The position numbers and the translations under genes were made by a program. The notes under the pieces were generated by a model. The model saw nothing but the letters and a program-made list of their open reading frames with translations, had not been told where the DNA came from and ran no database searches. A DNA stretch of 64,000 nt, from the NCBI RefSeq assembly GCF_007183175.1, contig NZ_AP019807.1:3964001-4028000 (forward strand), in the 5' to 3' direction. This document shows positions 1-8,539 of this stretch, piece after piece (within the stretch, counting starts at the first letter, position 1; every line of letters starts with the position of its first letter). Origin of the DNA: Microbulbifer sp. GL-2 (GTDB taxonomy: Bacteria > Pseudomonadota > Gammaproteobacteria > Pseudomonadales > Cellvibrionaceae).

Positions 1-28
1 TGTATATATGAAAAATCGTATATATACA
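1..28. promoter_or_regulatory. ArsR-type operator, copy 1
   Basis: Inverted repeat with 9-base arms (1-9 and 20-28) around the core ATGAAAAATCGTAT. It matches the palindrome upstream of arsC (887-910) at nearly every position. It lies past the 3' end of arsR, so it probably controls a further unit that begins off the left edge. Binding by ArsR is inferred from the paired occurrence. Confidence 0.65.
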
Positions 29-66
29 GGTAAAATTTTACAGTTGTGTGAGCATTATTCAGGCCA

Positions 67-423
67 TTAACAGCATAGGCTGGCGCGCAGGGGCCTCTCG
101 CCCATCTGGATCAGGTTCTGTAAATCCTCTGCGATGAAATGCCGGTTTGCCTGTAAGGTGTCTTGAAGAATGGCTTTTGACCAATCACCCAAAGCAGGGT
201 TGATACGATAGAAAATCCACTGCCCCTGACGCCGGTCCTGTAATAAGTCCGCACTGCGTAGAAGGGCCAGGTGTCTGGATATCTTTGGCTGGCTGAGATT
301 GAGCGCTGCAGTCAATTCGCACACGCAAAGCTCACCCTCATGAGCAATGAGTAAAAGAGTACGCAAGCGAGTATCATCAGCCAGGCACTTATAAAACTGA
401 ACTGGGTTCAAGGCTTTCCCCAA
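67..423 (-). CDS. arsR: ArsR/SmtB family arsenic-responsive repressor
   Basis: A 118-residue winged-helix repressor expected to bind DNA without As(III)/Sb(III) and to leave it when metalloid binds. The As(III) site ELCVCEL is visible with Cys33 and Cys35; the third Cys of the E. coli ArsR site is Thr here. The recognition helix SQPKISRHLALLR is textbook ArsR, and the protein ends in two Cys. The start shown is TTG. A second TTG four codons in (409-411), preceded by GGGGAAAG, would give MNPVQFYKCL and fits the family N-terminus as well. It is the second gene of an arsC-arsR operon, 7 bases after arsC. Confidence 0.9.
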   Translation of the reverse strand: MGKALNPVQFYKCLADDTRLRTLLLIAHEGELCVCELTAALNLSQPKISRHLALLRSADLLQDRRQGQWIFYRINPALGDWSKAILQDTLQANRHFIAEDLQNLIQMGERPLRASLCC

Positions 424-430
424 ATTCCTA

Positions 431-850
431 TTATGCCGCCTTGGCGACTTTGGTTAGCACCAAGGTCAACAACTTGATGCGTGTACTCAACTCTCTTACT
501 GTTGTGTAAAAGGGCCTGAAGCAGCGGCGCTCAGCCGGGTCCTCAAAATCCCATGCGATTACTTTGCCGTGTCCGGGTGAGGGCACATACTCCTTGTGGC
601 TTTTGTCACATAGGGTAATTACCAAGTCAAAATACTGGTCTGATACTTCGTCCATGCTCTTTGAATGGAGCCCCTTGATAGGGATCCCAAGCCGCTTTAG
701 AGCTCGGATTGCCCGAACGTCCACCGGCTCAGGGCTGGTTCCAGCACTTTCCACTTCAAAGAAATACCCTGAGTAATAGCGCAATAGGGCCTCGGCAATA
801 ATTGAACGAGCCGAGTTTCCAGCACAGACAAAAAGAACGCGCTTCTTCAA
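431..850 (-). CDS. arsC: ArsC-like low-molecular-weight phosphatase family protein
   Basis: A 139-residue member of the LMW tyrosine phosphatase/thioredoxin-coupled arsenate reductase fold. The CX5R loop CAGNSARS follows strand VLFV at the N-terminus, and the Cys of ITLCD matches the second redox Cys of ArsC. The usual third Cys (EECP) is Tyr (KEYVP); a Cys further on, in ERRCF, might replace it. I chose the TTG start at 850 because GGAGAG sits 5 bases upstream and gives MKKRVLFVCAGN. The longer frame to 886 would begin inside the operator with no room for a ribosome site. Arsenate reduction is inferred from arsR next door. Confidence 0.8.
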   Translation of the reverse strand: MKKRVLFVCAGNSARSIIAEALLRYYSGYFFEVESAGTSPEPVDVRAIRALKRLGIPIKGLHSKSMDEVSDQYFDLVITLCDKSHKEYVPSPGHGKVIAWDFEDPAERRCFRPFYTTVRELSTRIKLLTLVLTKVAKAA

Positions 851-886
851 ATCGACTCTCCAGCTGGCCTTACTTACCCTAACCAT

Positions 887-912
887 TATATATGGAAAAC
901 CGTATATTCATA
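887..912. promoter_or_regulatory. ArsR-type operator, copy 2 (arsC-arsR promoter)
   Basis: TATATATGGAAAACCGTATA, almost the same as the palindrome at 1-28, directly upstream of arsC on the - strand. It should overlap the promoter and mediate autorepression. Confidence 0.7.
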
Positions 913-916
913 GAGG

Positions 917-940
917 TAAAAAACCGGGAGTATCTCCCGG
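917..940 (-). terminator. Rho-independent terminator after xthA
   Basis: Perfect 8-base stem ACCGGGAG/CTCCCGGT (922-940), loop of three, then a run of T on the - strand (917-921). It separates xthA from the ars promoter. Confidence 0.8.
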
Positions 941-955
941 TCTTACGCTGAATGG

Positions 956-1771
956 CTAGAGCTTGAACTCAGTCCAGACCGGTGCATGGTCTGAAGGTCG
1001 CTCCATAGCGCGGATGTCATAGTCCACACCGGAGGCAACACACTTCTCCACCAGTGGATTGCTGGCCATGATCAGGTCGATGCGTAGGCCGCGTTTGGGA
1101 TCGCGGTCAAATCCACGGCTGCGGTAGTCGAACCAACTATATACATCGTCAGTTTCTGGATTGAGGGCACGGAAGGTATCCACCAGGCCCCATGCTTCGA
1201 TTTTCTGCAGCCACTCACGCTCTTCCGGTAGGAAGCTGCACTTGCCGTCACGCAGCCAGCGCTTGCGGTTGGGCTCTCCAATTCCAATATCAAGATCGCT
1301 TGGGGAGATATTCATATCTCCGATCACCAGCACTGGTGCACTGGGTTTGCAGGTGGTTTGCAGGTAGGTGTCCAGGTCTGCGTAGTACTTCCTTTTCGCC
1401 GGGAACTTCATTGGATGCTCACGGTTTTCCCCCTGCGGGAAGTATCCATTAATCACGGTAAGTGGCTCCGGGCCGCCGATATCGAATTTACCCATCACCA
1501 TACGGCGCTGCGCATTATCGTCATCGCCGGGAAAACCGTACTCACGATCGACAAAGGGAAGACGTGAGAGCAGGGCAACACCGTAGTGGGTTTTCTGACC
1601 AAAGTAGATGAGCTCATAACCCAGGTCCCGGATAGCATCCACCGGGAAATCCTCATCGGTTACTTTAGTTTCCTGTAATCCGATGATGTCCGGTTTATGG
1701 GTATCTACCAGCGTCTGCATTTGATGCAGGCGTGTACGTATGCTGTTGACGTTAAAGGAAACGACTTTCAT
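956..1771 (-). CDS. xthA: exodeoxyribonuclease III
   Basis: A 271-residue AP endonuclease and 3'-5' exonuclease of base-excision repair. It opens with MKVVSFNVNSIRTR (active-site Asn) and carries LQETKV (metal-binding Glu), GDMNIS (catalytic Asp/Asn) and the C-terminal SDHAPVW (catalytic His), all in family order and at the usual length. It is a single gene between its own terminator (917-940) and the prc terminator (1783-1811). Confidence 0.97.
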   Translation of the reverse strand: MKVVSFNVNSIRTRLHQMQTLVDTHKPDIIGLQETKVTDEDFPVDAIRDLGYELIYFGQKTHYGVALLSRLPFVDREYGFPGDDDNAQRRMVMGKFDIGGPEPLTVINGYFPQGENREHPMKFPAKRKYYADLDTYLQTTCKPSAPVLVIGDMNISPSDLDIGIGEPNRKRWLRDGKCSFLPEEREWLQKIEAWGLVDTFRALNPETDDVYSWFDYRSRGFDRDPKRGLRIDLIMASNPLVEKCVASGVDYDIRAMERPSDHAPVWTEFKL

Positions 1772-1782
1772 TTATCCCCCCA

Positions 1783-1811
1783 AAAATAAAAAAGGCCGGG
1801 CTTGCCCGACC
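1783..1811 (-). terminator. Rho-independent terminator after prc
   Basis: On the - strand GTCGGGC-AA-GCCCGGC is followed by TTTTTTATTTTT (1783-1793). A second GC-rich hairpin lies just upstream at 1829-1849. Confidence 0.85.
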
Positions 1812-1857
1812 TGATGTTCCTCGTGGATGGGGTGCGTATCGCACACCCCGTCACATA

Positions 1858-3957
1858 TTAGAAGTTGGCGACTTGAGGCGGAGCCTTGCTAGCCTTGGTG
1901 GCCAGCCCGATAAAGTCCGCCATTATATAGCCGGCTTCATTCAAGATTGGATCTTTTTCCAGCTTGATTTCAACAGGGCCACCAATGGCTGCCACATCTT
2001 CTGACTCGCTTTCCTCGTAAGCCTCAAAATCCTTGTAAGGTTCCAAGCCTTTAGCATTACGGCGACGGTTTTCCATGGAAAGCAGGCGCTGGTTTACGTT
2101 CTCACGTTCCTGCTCGCGCATCACCTCATTGAGGGAGAGGTACTTCTTGTCTGAACGCTCACTTTCGAACTCGAACTGGTTGCGTAGGAATATGAAATCT
2201 GGATCAGACGCTGTGCGCTTGGTGTGCTTGGTCACCAGGCTGGGAATCAGCGTCTTCAAGTTGAAGTACTTGGCGTGAGGCACTGCGTGGATACGATCCC
2301 AAGGCAGGGCGGTATCGTAGGCGCTCTCACCAACGCTCTCCGCGTCGATGAGTTGCGGCATGGGAATGTCCGGCTTAACCCCGGCGTGCTGGGTGCTGTC
2401 ACCAGATACACGGTAGAACTTGGATTGGGTGATCTTCAGCTGACCTTCCTTCAGGGGGGCCATAGTCTGCACAGTGCCCTTACCAAAGGATTGGTTACCG
2501 ACAACCAGACCGCGATTGTAGTCCTGGATGGCGCCGGCAAAAATCTCAGAAGCGGAAGCCGACAGGCGATTGATCAATACCATCAGTGGGCCACGATACA
2601 TAGCGCGTGACCGGGATCGATTGTGGCGCGAAATTTGCTCGTTGGCATGGCGTATCTGCACTACCGGGCCCTGGTCGATAAACAGGTCGGTTAGCATCGT
2701 TGCCTCTTGCAGGGAGCCGCCGCCGTTGTTGCGAAGGTCGAGAATGATGCCATCGACATCCTCTTCTTTCAGTTCGCTTAACAGTCTGGCGACATCGCGA
2801 GTGGTGCTCTTGTAGTTGGGATCGCGACGGCGGTAGGCATCGAAGTCTATATAAAAGGTCGGCAGATTGATTACGCCGATCTTGTAGCTCTTTTTGCCAT
2901 CGGAAAATTCGAATACGGCTTTCTTAGCCGCCTGATCTTCCAGCTTCACTTTGCTGCGCTTAATCAGGATGGTTTTGTGGGTGCCGTCACCACCGGTAGG
3001 GATGGTTTCGAGGCGCACAAAAGTGCCAGCCTTACCGCGAATCAGGTCTACCACGTCGTCCAGGCGCCAGCCCACGACGTCGACCATTTCACCTTCTTTA
3101 TCCTGCCCAACACCTACGATTTTGTCGTTCGGCTTCAGCTTGCCAGTGCGGTCAGCCGGACCACCAGCAACCAGGCGGGCGACTTTGGTGTACTCCTCGT
3201 CAGCTTGCAGTACAGCACCAATACCCTCCAGGGAGAGGGACATGCTCATATTGAAGTTTTCCAGAGAGCGTGGTGACAGGTAGTTACTGTGCGGATCATA
3301 GAGACGTGTCAGTGAGTTCATGTAGAGCTCAAACACATCATCGCTGTTCTGCTGCTCGAGGCGTTTCTTCTGACCTTTATAGCGGCGCTCCAGAAGATCA
3401 CGTATCTCTTCATCGGTCTTGCCGGTAAGGCGCAGGTTCAGGACGCTGCTCTTCAGGCGCTTGCGCCACAGATCGTCAGCAGCGCTGATAGATTTGGGCC
3501 ACTCACTTTTCTCGCGATCAAGCTCCAGTGACTCATCGCGAGTGAAGTCAAAAGCGGGCAAGCCTTTCTCCAGCTGGGAGAGGATATTCTCAAGGCGATC
3601 GCCCATGCGCAGGCGGAAGCGATTGTATATCTCAAAGCCGGCTTTCACATCGCCGGCACGTAGTTGGTCGTCCATCCTGGTTTGCCACTCGCGAAACTCA
3701 GTAATGTCCGAGTTGAGGAAGTAGCTCTTGGTGGGGTCCAGAGCATCAATGTATTCATTCCACAGGTCTTCTGACATTTCGTCTCCGACCTTGATCTTGT
3801 TGTAGTGCAGCATCTCAAGCTTGCTGACTATTTCCCTGGCAGTGCTGCCCTGGTCCTTTTCTGGGGCCAGGCTTTCATTCTCTGCCAGAGCGGTTGTGGA
3901 AAGCAGGCCAATGACCAAGAAGCCGGAAAATAGTGCGGCGATCCGATTGCTAAGCAT
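1858..3957 (-). CDS. prc: carboxy-terminal processing protease (tail-specific protease)
   Basis: A 699-residue periplasmic S41 protease that processes C-termini and degrades SsrA-tagged or misfolded envelope proteins. Order: signal peptide (1-25, ending ALA), N-terminal helical domain, PDZ domain (DRTGKLKPNDKIVGVG), S41 core with DLRNNGGGSLQEA, then the nucleophile Ser in RLSASASEIF and the general-base Lys in SFGKGTVQT (Ser-Lys dyad), and the C-terminal DUF3340-type region. Length is normal for gammaproteobacterial Prc. Single gene with its own terminator. Confidence 0.96.
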   Translation of the reverse strand: MLSNRIAALFSGFLVIGLLSTTALAENESLAPEKDQGSTAREIVSKLEMLHYNKIKVGDEMSEDLWNEYIDALDPTKSYFLNSDITEFREWQTRMDDQLRAGDVKAGFEIYNRFRLRMGDRLENILSQLEKGLPAFDFTRDESLELDREKSEWPKSISAADDLWRKRLKSSVLNLRLTGKTDEEIRDLLERRYKGQKKRLEQQNSDDVFELYMNSLTRLYDPHSNYLSPRSLENFNMSMSLSLEGIGAVLQADEEYTKVARLVAGGPADRTGKLKPNDKIVGVGQDKEGEMVDVVGWRLDDVVDLIRGKAGTFVRLETIPTGGDGTHKTILIKRSKVKLEDQAAKKAVFEFSDGKKSYKIGVINLPTFYIDFDAYRRRDPNYKSTTRDVARLLSELKEEDVDGIILDLRNNGGGSLQEATMLTDLFIDQGPVVQIRHANEQISRHNRSRSRAMYRGPLMVLINRLSASASEIFAGAIQDYNRGLVVGNQSFGKGTVQTMAPLKEGQLKITQSKFYRVSGDSTQHAGVKPDIPMPQLIDAESVGESAYDTALPWDRIHAVPHAKYFNLKTLIPSLVTKHTKRTASDPDFIFLRNQFEFESERSDKKYLSLNEVMREQERENVNQRLLSMENRRRNAKGLEPYKDFEAYEESESEDVAAIGGPVEIKLEKDPILNEAGYIMADFIGLATKASKAPPQVANF

Positions 3958-4786
3958 AGGGAGTCTCTTTATACGTCCTACTTCATAGGAGGCCGGCCCT
4001 TATGGCTCGGCGACCTATAGCTTAGGACAAGTATAAAGGCTGAAAGCTCCTATGGGCATGAAATACCTCTAATCAGAGATGGATCCTTCCCGCTTTGGGT
4101 GGATTTAGCAAAATGAATTTCTATTTATGCTGTCGCTTAGGGCATTTCTTCTCAATTATGAGCGACAGATATGTATGGTCACCATAAATTTTTACGCCAC
4201 CAACTCTAGATTGACTTGCAGGTCAGGCTTTTTGAGGGCTGAGGTGGGTGGATTTTGGTCAAAGCCCAACCTGGAGTGCAGGCAGTAAGCAAATGCGGCA
4301 GGGAGAGGCCTCAGTATGATAGCTATCGTCCTCCCAGTGCCTTTCCTTTGTAGCTCAACTTCACGCCGACGTGGCTTTGATAACTGTGTACGATTTTACA
4401 CACCACGTTTATGTGCGGGCGGTGGGGCCATGACTTCTAATGGGTGTAGCCCGTTACGGATGCCCGTCAAAATGCGATTAGCGTTTGCTTCTAGCAGATC
4501 CCAGGTAGTCAATCTCTACAAAGAAAGTGGCTTGGATATACCGGGATGATTACGTTCAATAGTTTGCAAAACTTCTGTGGTATTGAATAGCCGCAACAAT
4601 CTCGTGTGTATGGAAAATGGCGGGAGCGAGTTGAGCAGAGATGTTGATTGTCACAGGCCCCCATTAAATAACTAACTTTAAAAAGCATGTTTAAGTTATT
4701 GATAATAAAGAATAAAAAAGTTTAATGTGGTTTCTAGGTCCATTGGATGTGAGTACGGCAAATGCCGTACTCATTTTCGGGCAGTG
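3958..4786. other. 829-base stretch without a recognisable gene
   Basis: The left end should hold the prc promoter. The middle (about 4190-4550) is GC-richer than its flanks. Its - strand has a 34-codon open stretch (LTTWDLLEANANRILTGIRN...) and its + strand a 77-codon frame without a good ribosome site; neither resembles a family I know. It may be a gene remnant. The right end (4660-4740) is AT-rich. At 4751-4772 there is a perfect 10-base stem GAGTACGGCA/TGCCGTACTC, probably the end of the lipocalin transcript. Confidence 0.5.
4751..4772 (-). terminator. hairpin after the lipocalin gene
   Basis: Perfect 10-base stem with a 2-base loop, 15 bases past the lipocalin stop. There is no T run on the - strand (TCATTTTC follows on +), so its role as a terminator is a guess. 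Confidence 0.45.
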
Positions 4787-5329
4787 TCAGTTGGGAAGTT
4801 GCTTGGTCATTATGATGTGGTCAATGTTGTAGCCGTGCTTGGTGACGGCGAGACTAAGGAGCTCATCAATGATGGCCTCATCTAGCTGTGGGGTTCTGCT
4901 CAGTAGGTACAGGCTGCTGCGGTCGGGATCACCAACCAGTGACCACTGGTAATTCGGGTCCAGCTCCAATATCCAATAGTCACCTGTGGATTGGCCATCA
5001 AAGAAAGAGATAGCGAGTTTGCTATTGGTCTCGTCAACGGGTACGCCGGTACCTTGGATGCTGATAGGGAAGCCGTACTTGGGGTGAAGGATTCGGCAGA
5101 AATTGAATACGCTGATACTGCCGTCGTCATTTAGTCCATAGTCAGCAGTTACAGCAGTACAGGCAGGTTGGAATATTTGGGGAAGCCTGGCAATTTCATA
5201 CCACTTACCTACGTATTGGAAAACGTCCACATAGGGGACCGTTTCCAGTTCCGGTTCGCCCTCTGCCCAGGAATGTTGACTAACAATAACGCATAGAGCG
5301 ATTCCCAAACCTTTTACAAAGCCATTCAT
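4787..5329 (-). CDS. blc: lipocalin family protein (Blc-like), secreted
   Basis: A 180-residue bacterial lipocalin. The first ~22 residues are a Sec signal peptide ending SWA. The family GxW motif is in VGKWYEIARLPQIFQ (about residues 41-55), followed by NFCR and GDYWILELDPNYQWSLVG, as in E. coli Blc. Unlike Blc there is no lipobox Cys at the cleavage site, so it should be soluble in the periplasm or secreted instead of an outer-membrane lipoprotein. Lipid or lysophospholipid binding is inferred from the family. It stands alone. Confidence 0.9.
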   Translation of the reverse strand: MNGFVKGLGIALCVIVSQHSWAEGEPELETVPYVDVFQYVGKWYEIARLPQIFQPACTAVTADYGLNDDGSISVFNFCRILHPKYGFPISIQGTGVPVDETNSKLAISFFDGQSTGDYWILELDPNYQWSLVGDPDRSSLYLLSRTPQLDEAIIDELLSLAVTKHGYNIDHIIMTKQLPN

Positions 5330-5592
5330 AGTTACGTTCCCTTGTTGATTTCTTTCATGATCGTCACGGTTGCAGCGACTCTCTCTTTACGGGGGTCTAC
5401 CTGGAACGGATTAACTAGTTAGTCGTGGAAATGGGCTCTTTACAATAAATTCATAGAGGCCTGAATTTTGGTCGCTCAATGGGCGTGTAACCATGGCATT
5501 GAAGGGGAGGGGATTGACTACTATTTACCCGGCAACAGAGGTCTTATTGAGGTCTCTTAAAGCCATTCCTTTCAACCTGCAGGGAGCCGCTT

Positions 5593-6849
5593 ATGTTGCA
5601 GACTATCCCCGTTGATGTTCTGATTCTTGGCGGTGGTATCCAGGGAGTAACCCTGATGCGAGAGCTGATACCAGAGTACTCGGTGATACTGGTCGATGAC
5701 GAGTTTGGCGAGGCTGAGTCCCTGCATTTCCATGGTTACTTCTCATCCGGGTGGAATGCGGCCAACCTTCAAGCTGCGAAGATTTACCGGTATGCAGCAC
5801 AGCGCTGGAACCGGGAACTGTCGAATAGTGGCGTGATCAGTCACATTACTGATTTTCACGCGGCGCTCACACCAGATTTTTTGAAGGAAGTGGAGGGCAA
5901 CTGGATTGATGCGGCAATCCCTTTTGAAGAGGCAGAACTTCCAGAGATATTCGCCCCTGACAACTTACCATCAAATCGTAGATTTAAATTCCCCGGTGAC
6001 CTTATTTTCGATGGGGCTGAGGCCTACCGCAGTATCAGTGAGCCTCTACGACAGCAAATACACCGTGGCCGATTGGCATCCTTTCAAGTCAAAGACTCGG
6101 CTATTGAAAGGGTTACCCTGGACATGGATGGTCAATCCTGCCAGGTAAAACCAGAGTTAGTTATTTCAGCCTGTGGTGCGGGAAATGCAGAGGTGATCCG
6201 GCAATTAGGTATTGCGGAAGAGCAAATCCAGAATGCCCAGATGGTTCGTCCTCTGCATATGTTATTGGCCCGAGGCCCCAACATCCCACCGGTTTCCGCT
6301 TTCCTGATTGACCTGATAGTAATGTATCACCCACTCGAAAACGGGGAGGGCCTTTGGATTCTTACACTCAATCCGGAGCTTCCCAGGTTCAAAGCGGGTG
6401 TTGTCGACATGCGCATCCCTCCTGAGATAGATAATGACCTGCTCTGCGCTTCCTTTCAGCGTCTTTCCAGTGCAATGGTTGCATTTGAGGCCTGGGCGCA
6501 AGGATGTCAATGGTCGGTCTATGCGGGCTGGAAAACTGATGCACCAGGTCCTGATGGCGACCCCTTAGTGCGACTTGAATATCCAATTCCCTACCAGCTG
6601 GATGATTTTGGCTTACAGAATTTCCTGGCAGTCTGGCCCAACCATTGGGGATTGGCCGGGGATGTGGCTGCTGACGCCCATGAGTGGGCGGGCTCAAAAC
6701 TGAAAAGCCGGCATCCCCAGCCAGGTGTGCAGAGTGGATTACCTGCTGGGGCAGGTAGTGGTCACGTGATAGAAAATAGATGGCAAAGTGATAAGTTGGG
6801 TTGGCAGCCGTGGAAGGATTTTGCCCGACAAGTGGGCTACCACGATTAA
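5593..6849 (+). CDS. FAD-dependent oxidoreductase (DAO/glycerol-3-phosphate dehydrogenase-like)
   Basis: A 418-residue cytoplasmic flavoprotein. The Rossmann FAD site VDVLILGGGIQGV (residues 7-19) is clear, followed by an acidic strand end (VILVDDE). The C-terminal FLAVWPNHWGLAGDVA resembles the second FAD-contact strand of the DAO superfamily. GGGAG-type ribosome site (GGGAGCC) 8 bases before ATG. The substrate cannot be named. It precedes the LacI-controlled cluster but lies upstream of its operator at 6961, so it may be a separate unit. Confidence 0.75.
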   Translation: MLQTIPVDVLILGGGIQGVTLMRELIPEYSVILVDDEFGEAESLHFHGYFSSGWNAANLQAAKIYRYAAQRWNRELSNSGVISHITDFHAALTPDFLKEVEGNWIDAAIPFEEAELPEIFAPDNLPSNRRFKFPGDLIFDGAEAYRSISEPLRQQIHRGRLASFQVKDSAIERVTLDMDGQSCQVKPELVISACGAGNAEVIRQLGIAEEQIQNAQMVRPLHMLLARGPNIPPVSAFLIDLIVMYHPLENGEGLWILTLNPELPRFKAGVVDMRIPPEIDNDLLCASFQRLSSAMVAFEAWAQGCQWSVYAGWKTDAPGPDGDPLVRLEYPIPYQLDDFGLQNFLAVWPNHWGLAGDVAADAHEWAGSKLKSRHPQPGVQSGLPAGAGSGHVIENRWQSDKLGWQPWKDFARQVGYHD

Positions 6850-6924
6850 TTGATGTTGTTTCTATTTCAGGATCTAAATTTGATATTTATGAATGAATTA
6901 AACGCCATGCTTCGCATTGGTCGC

Positions 6925-6976
6925 TTGCAATGACATTTTTTTTCTGTATCTTAAACAGAAATGTAACCGGTTACAT
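6925..6976 (+). promoter_or_regulatory. Promoter and LacI-family operator O1 before the sugar cluster
   Basis: Likely -35 TTGCAA (6925-6930), 16-base spacer, -10 TATCTT (6947-6952), then a perfect 16-base palindrome ATGTAACCGGTTACAT (6961-6976) starting near +1. This is the classic position for a LacI-type repressor site. The same palindrome core recurs at 14010 and 14157. Confidence 0.8.
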
Positions 6977-7116
6977 TTTATTGGAACCGGCTTTCTACGC
7001 TGCGAACCGCCCCTAAACGCTGGGAACATGCGCTCCGCACGAAGTAGAGACCAGAAGAATAAAAATATCCGGGCCGTGGCCTCCACTAGGCATCCTGCGG
7101 CCCCACGGGAAGTGGT

Positions 7117-8286
7117 ATGGGCAAGAAAATAAGAATGGGCATGGTTGGTGGCGGTGAAGGTGCTTTTATTGGAGCCATTCACCGTATGGCGGCAGCTCTT
7201 GATGGTGAAATTGAATTGGTGGCGGGTTGCTTCAGTAGTAATGCGGACAGGGGGAGAACCACTGGTGAGAAGTTGGGGCTGGCTCCCGAGCGCATCTACC
7301 AGAGTTACAATCAGATGTTTTCTGAGGAAGCCAAGCGCAGTTGCGGTGATCGCGTAGAGTTCATAGCGGTTGTCACCCCCAATGACCTGCACTTACCAGT
7401 TTCTATTGCTGCACTGCGTGCAGGATTCCATGTGCTCTCTGACAAGCCCGCGGCTTCCACGCTGGAGGAAACTCTTGAGCTTAAAAAAGAGGTGCAACTG
7501 AGTGGACTTCTCTATGGGTTGACCCACACCTATGCTGCTTACCCCCTTGCGATGCAGGCTAGGGCGATCATAGGCCGGGGAGAGTTAGGGCAAATTCGCC
7601 GGGTAACTGTTGCCTACCCCCAGGGCTGGCTGGCTTTGGCGGGTGATTCCAATAGCAGTAAACAGGCCAGCTGGCGTATAGATCCTGCACGCTCAGGAGA
7701 AAGCGGTTGCTTCGCCGATATCGGCACCCATGCACACCATTTGGTGGAGTTCTTCACTGGCCAAACAATTTCTGAAGTCTGCGCTGACTTGCAATCGGTA
7801 GTTGATGAGCGCGCCTTGGATGATGACGGCGCGGCCCTGTTCAAATTGACCGAAGGCGGGCGGGGCACTCTCACTGCCAGCCAGGTTTGTGGCGGTGAAG
7901 GCAACAACCTCAATATTAGCGTTTACGGTGAGCGAGGTTCACTTTTTTGGGAGCAGGAGTCCCCCAATCAGTTACAACTGAAACGCCGGGGGCAGCCGGT
8001 TGCAATTCTGCGGGCTGGCGCTGATTGCGAATATCTGGATGAAAAAGTTCGAGCTCGTTGCCGGACTCCACAGGGTCACCCAGAAGGATATATAGAGGCG
8101 TTTGCGAATATTTATCGGGACTTTGCGCAAATGGTTCGCTGTCACCGGGATAGTTTGCCTCTGGAGTGTGATCACTCAGTTGGAGACATAAATGCGGGTG
8201 TCAGAGCAATGGCATTCGTGCGCGGTGCCCTGGAGAGCAGCCGCAACCAATCCTCCTGGGTGTCATTAGCACCTTACTGGGAGTGA
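7117..8286 (+). CDS. Gfo/Idh/MocA family NAD(P)-dependent oxidoreductase
   Basis: A 389-residue cytoplasmic sugar oxidoreductase and first gene of the LacI-controlled cluster. The NAD site is GMVGGGEGAFIG (residues 7-18). The catalytic DKPA (EKP-type motif) and DIGTHAHHLVEF, with the conserved His pair, follow in family order. No signal peptide. Members of this family interconvert hydroxyl and keto groups on sugars. In this setting a role in reducing or oxidising a 3-keto-sugar is likely (inference). GGGAAG ribosome site just before ATG. Operator O1 lies about 140 bases upstream. Confidence 0.9.
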   Translation: MGKKIRMGMVGGGEGAFIGAIHRMAAALDGEIELVAGCFSSNADRGRTTGEKLGLAPERIYQSYNQMFSEEAKRSCGDRVEFIAVVTPNDLHLPVSIAALRAGFHVLSDKPAASTLEETLELKKEVQLSGLLYGLTHTYAAYPLAMQARAIIGRGELGQIRRVTVAYPQGWLALAGDSNSSKQASWRIDPARSGESGCFADIGTHAHHLVEFFTGQTISEVCADLQSVVDERALDDDGAALFKLTEGGRGTLTASQVCGGEGNNLNISVYGERGSLFWEQESPNQLQLKRRGQPVAILRAGADCEYLDEKVRARCRTPQGHPEGYIEAFANIYRDFAQMVRCHRDSLPLECDHSVGDINAGVRAMAFVRGALESSRNQSSWVSLAPYWE

Positions 8287-8539
8287 TCAACTAACCCTTT
8301 GCGATCTCCTGTTGTTAGTTGTTGGTCGTTGTCCGTATATGCAGTTCCCTGGCAGGGTAGGTAGTCTGGCTGATAGTACGGCACAGGGAAGTGCCGTTGC
8401 CGACTCATTGCCTGTCAACTCTTGAAGAAATTATCGCTGCACTGCTTTCAAGAGAGGCGATCAAATTGGCAAGCATGACCCGTTTGATTCAGGGGCTAAA
8501 AAGTAAAGCAGTAAAACAGTAGTAAAAAGGATAACAATA

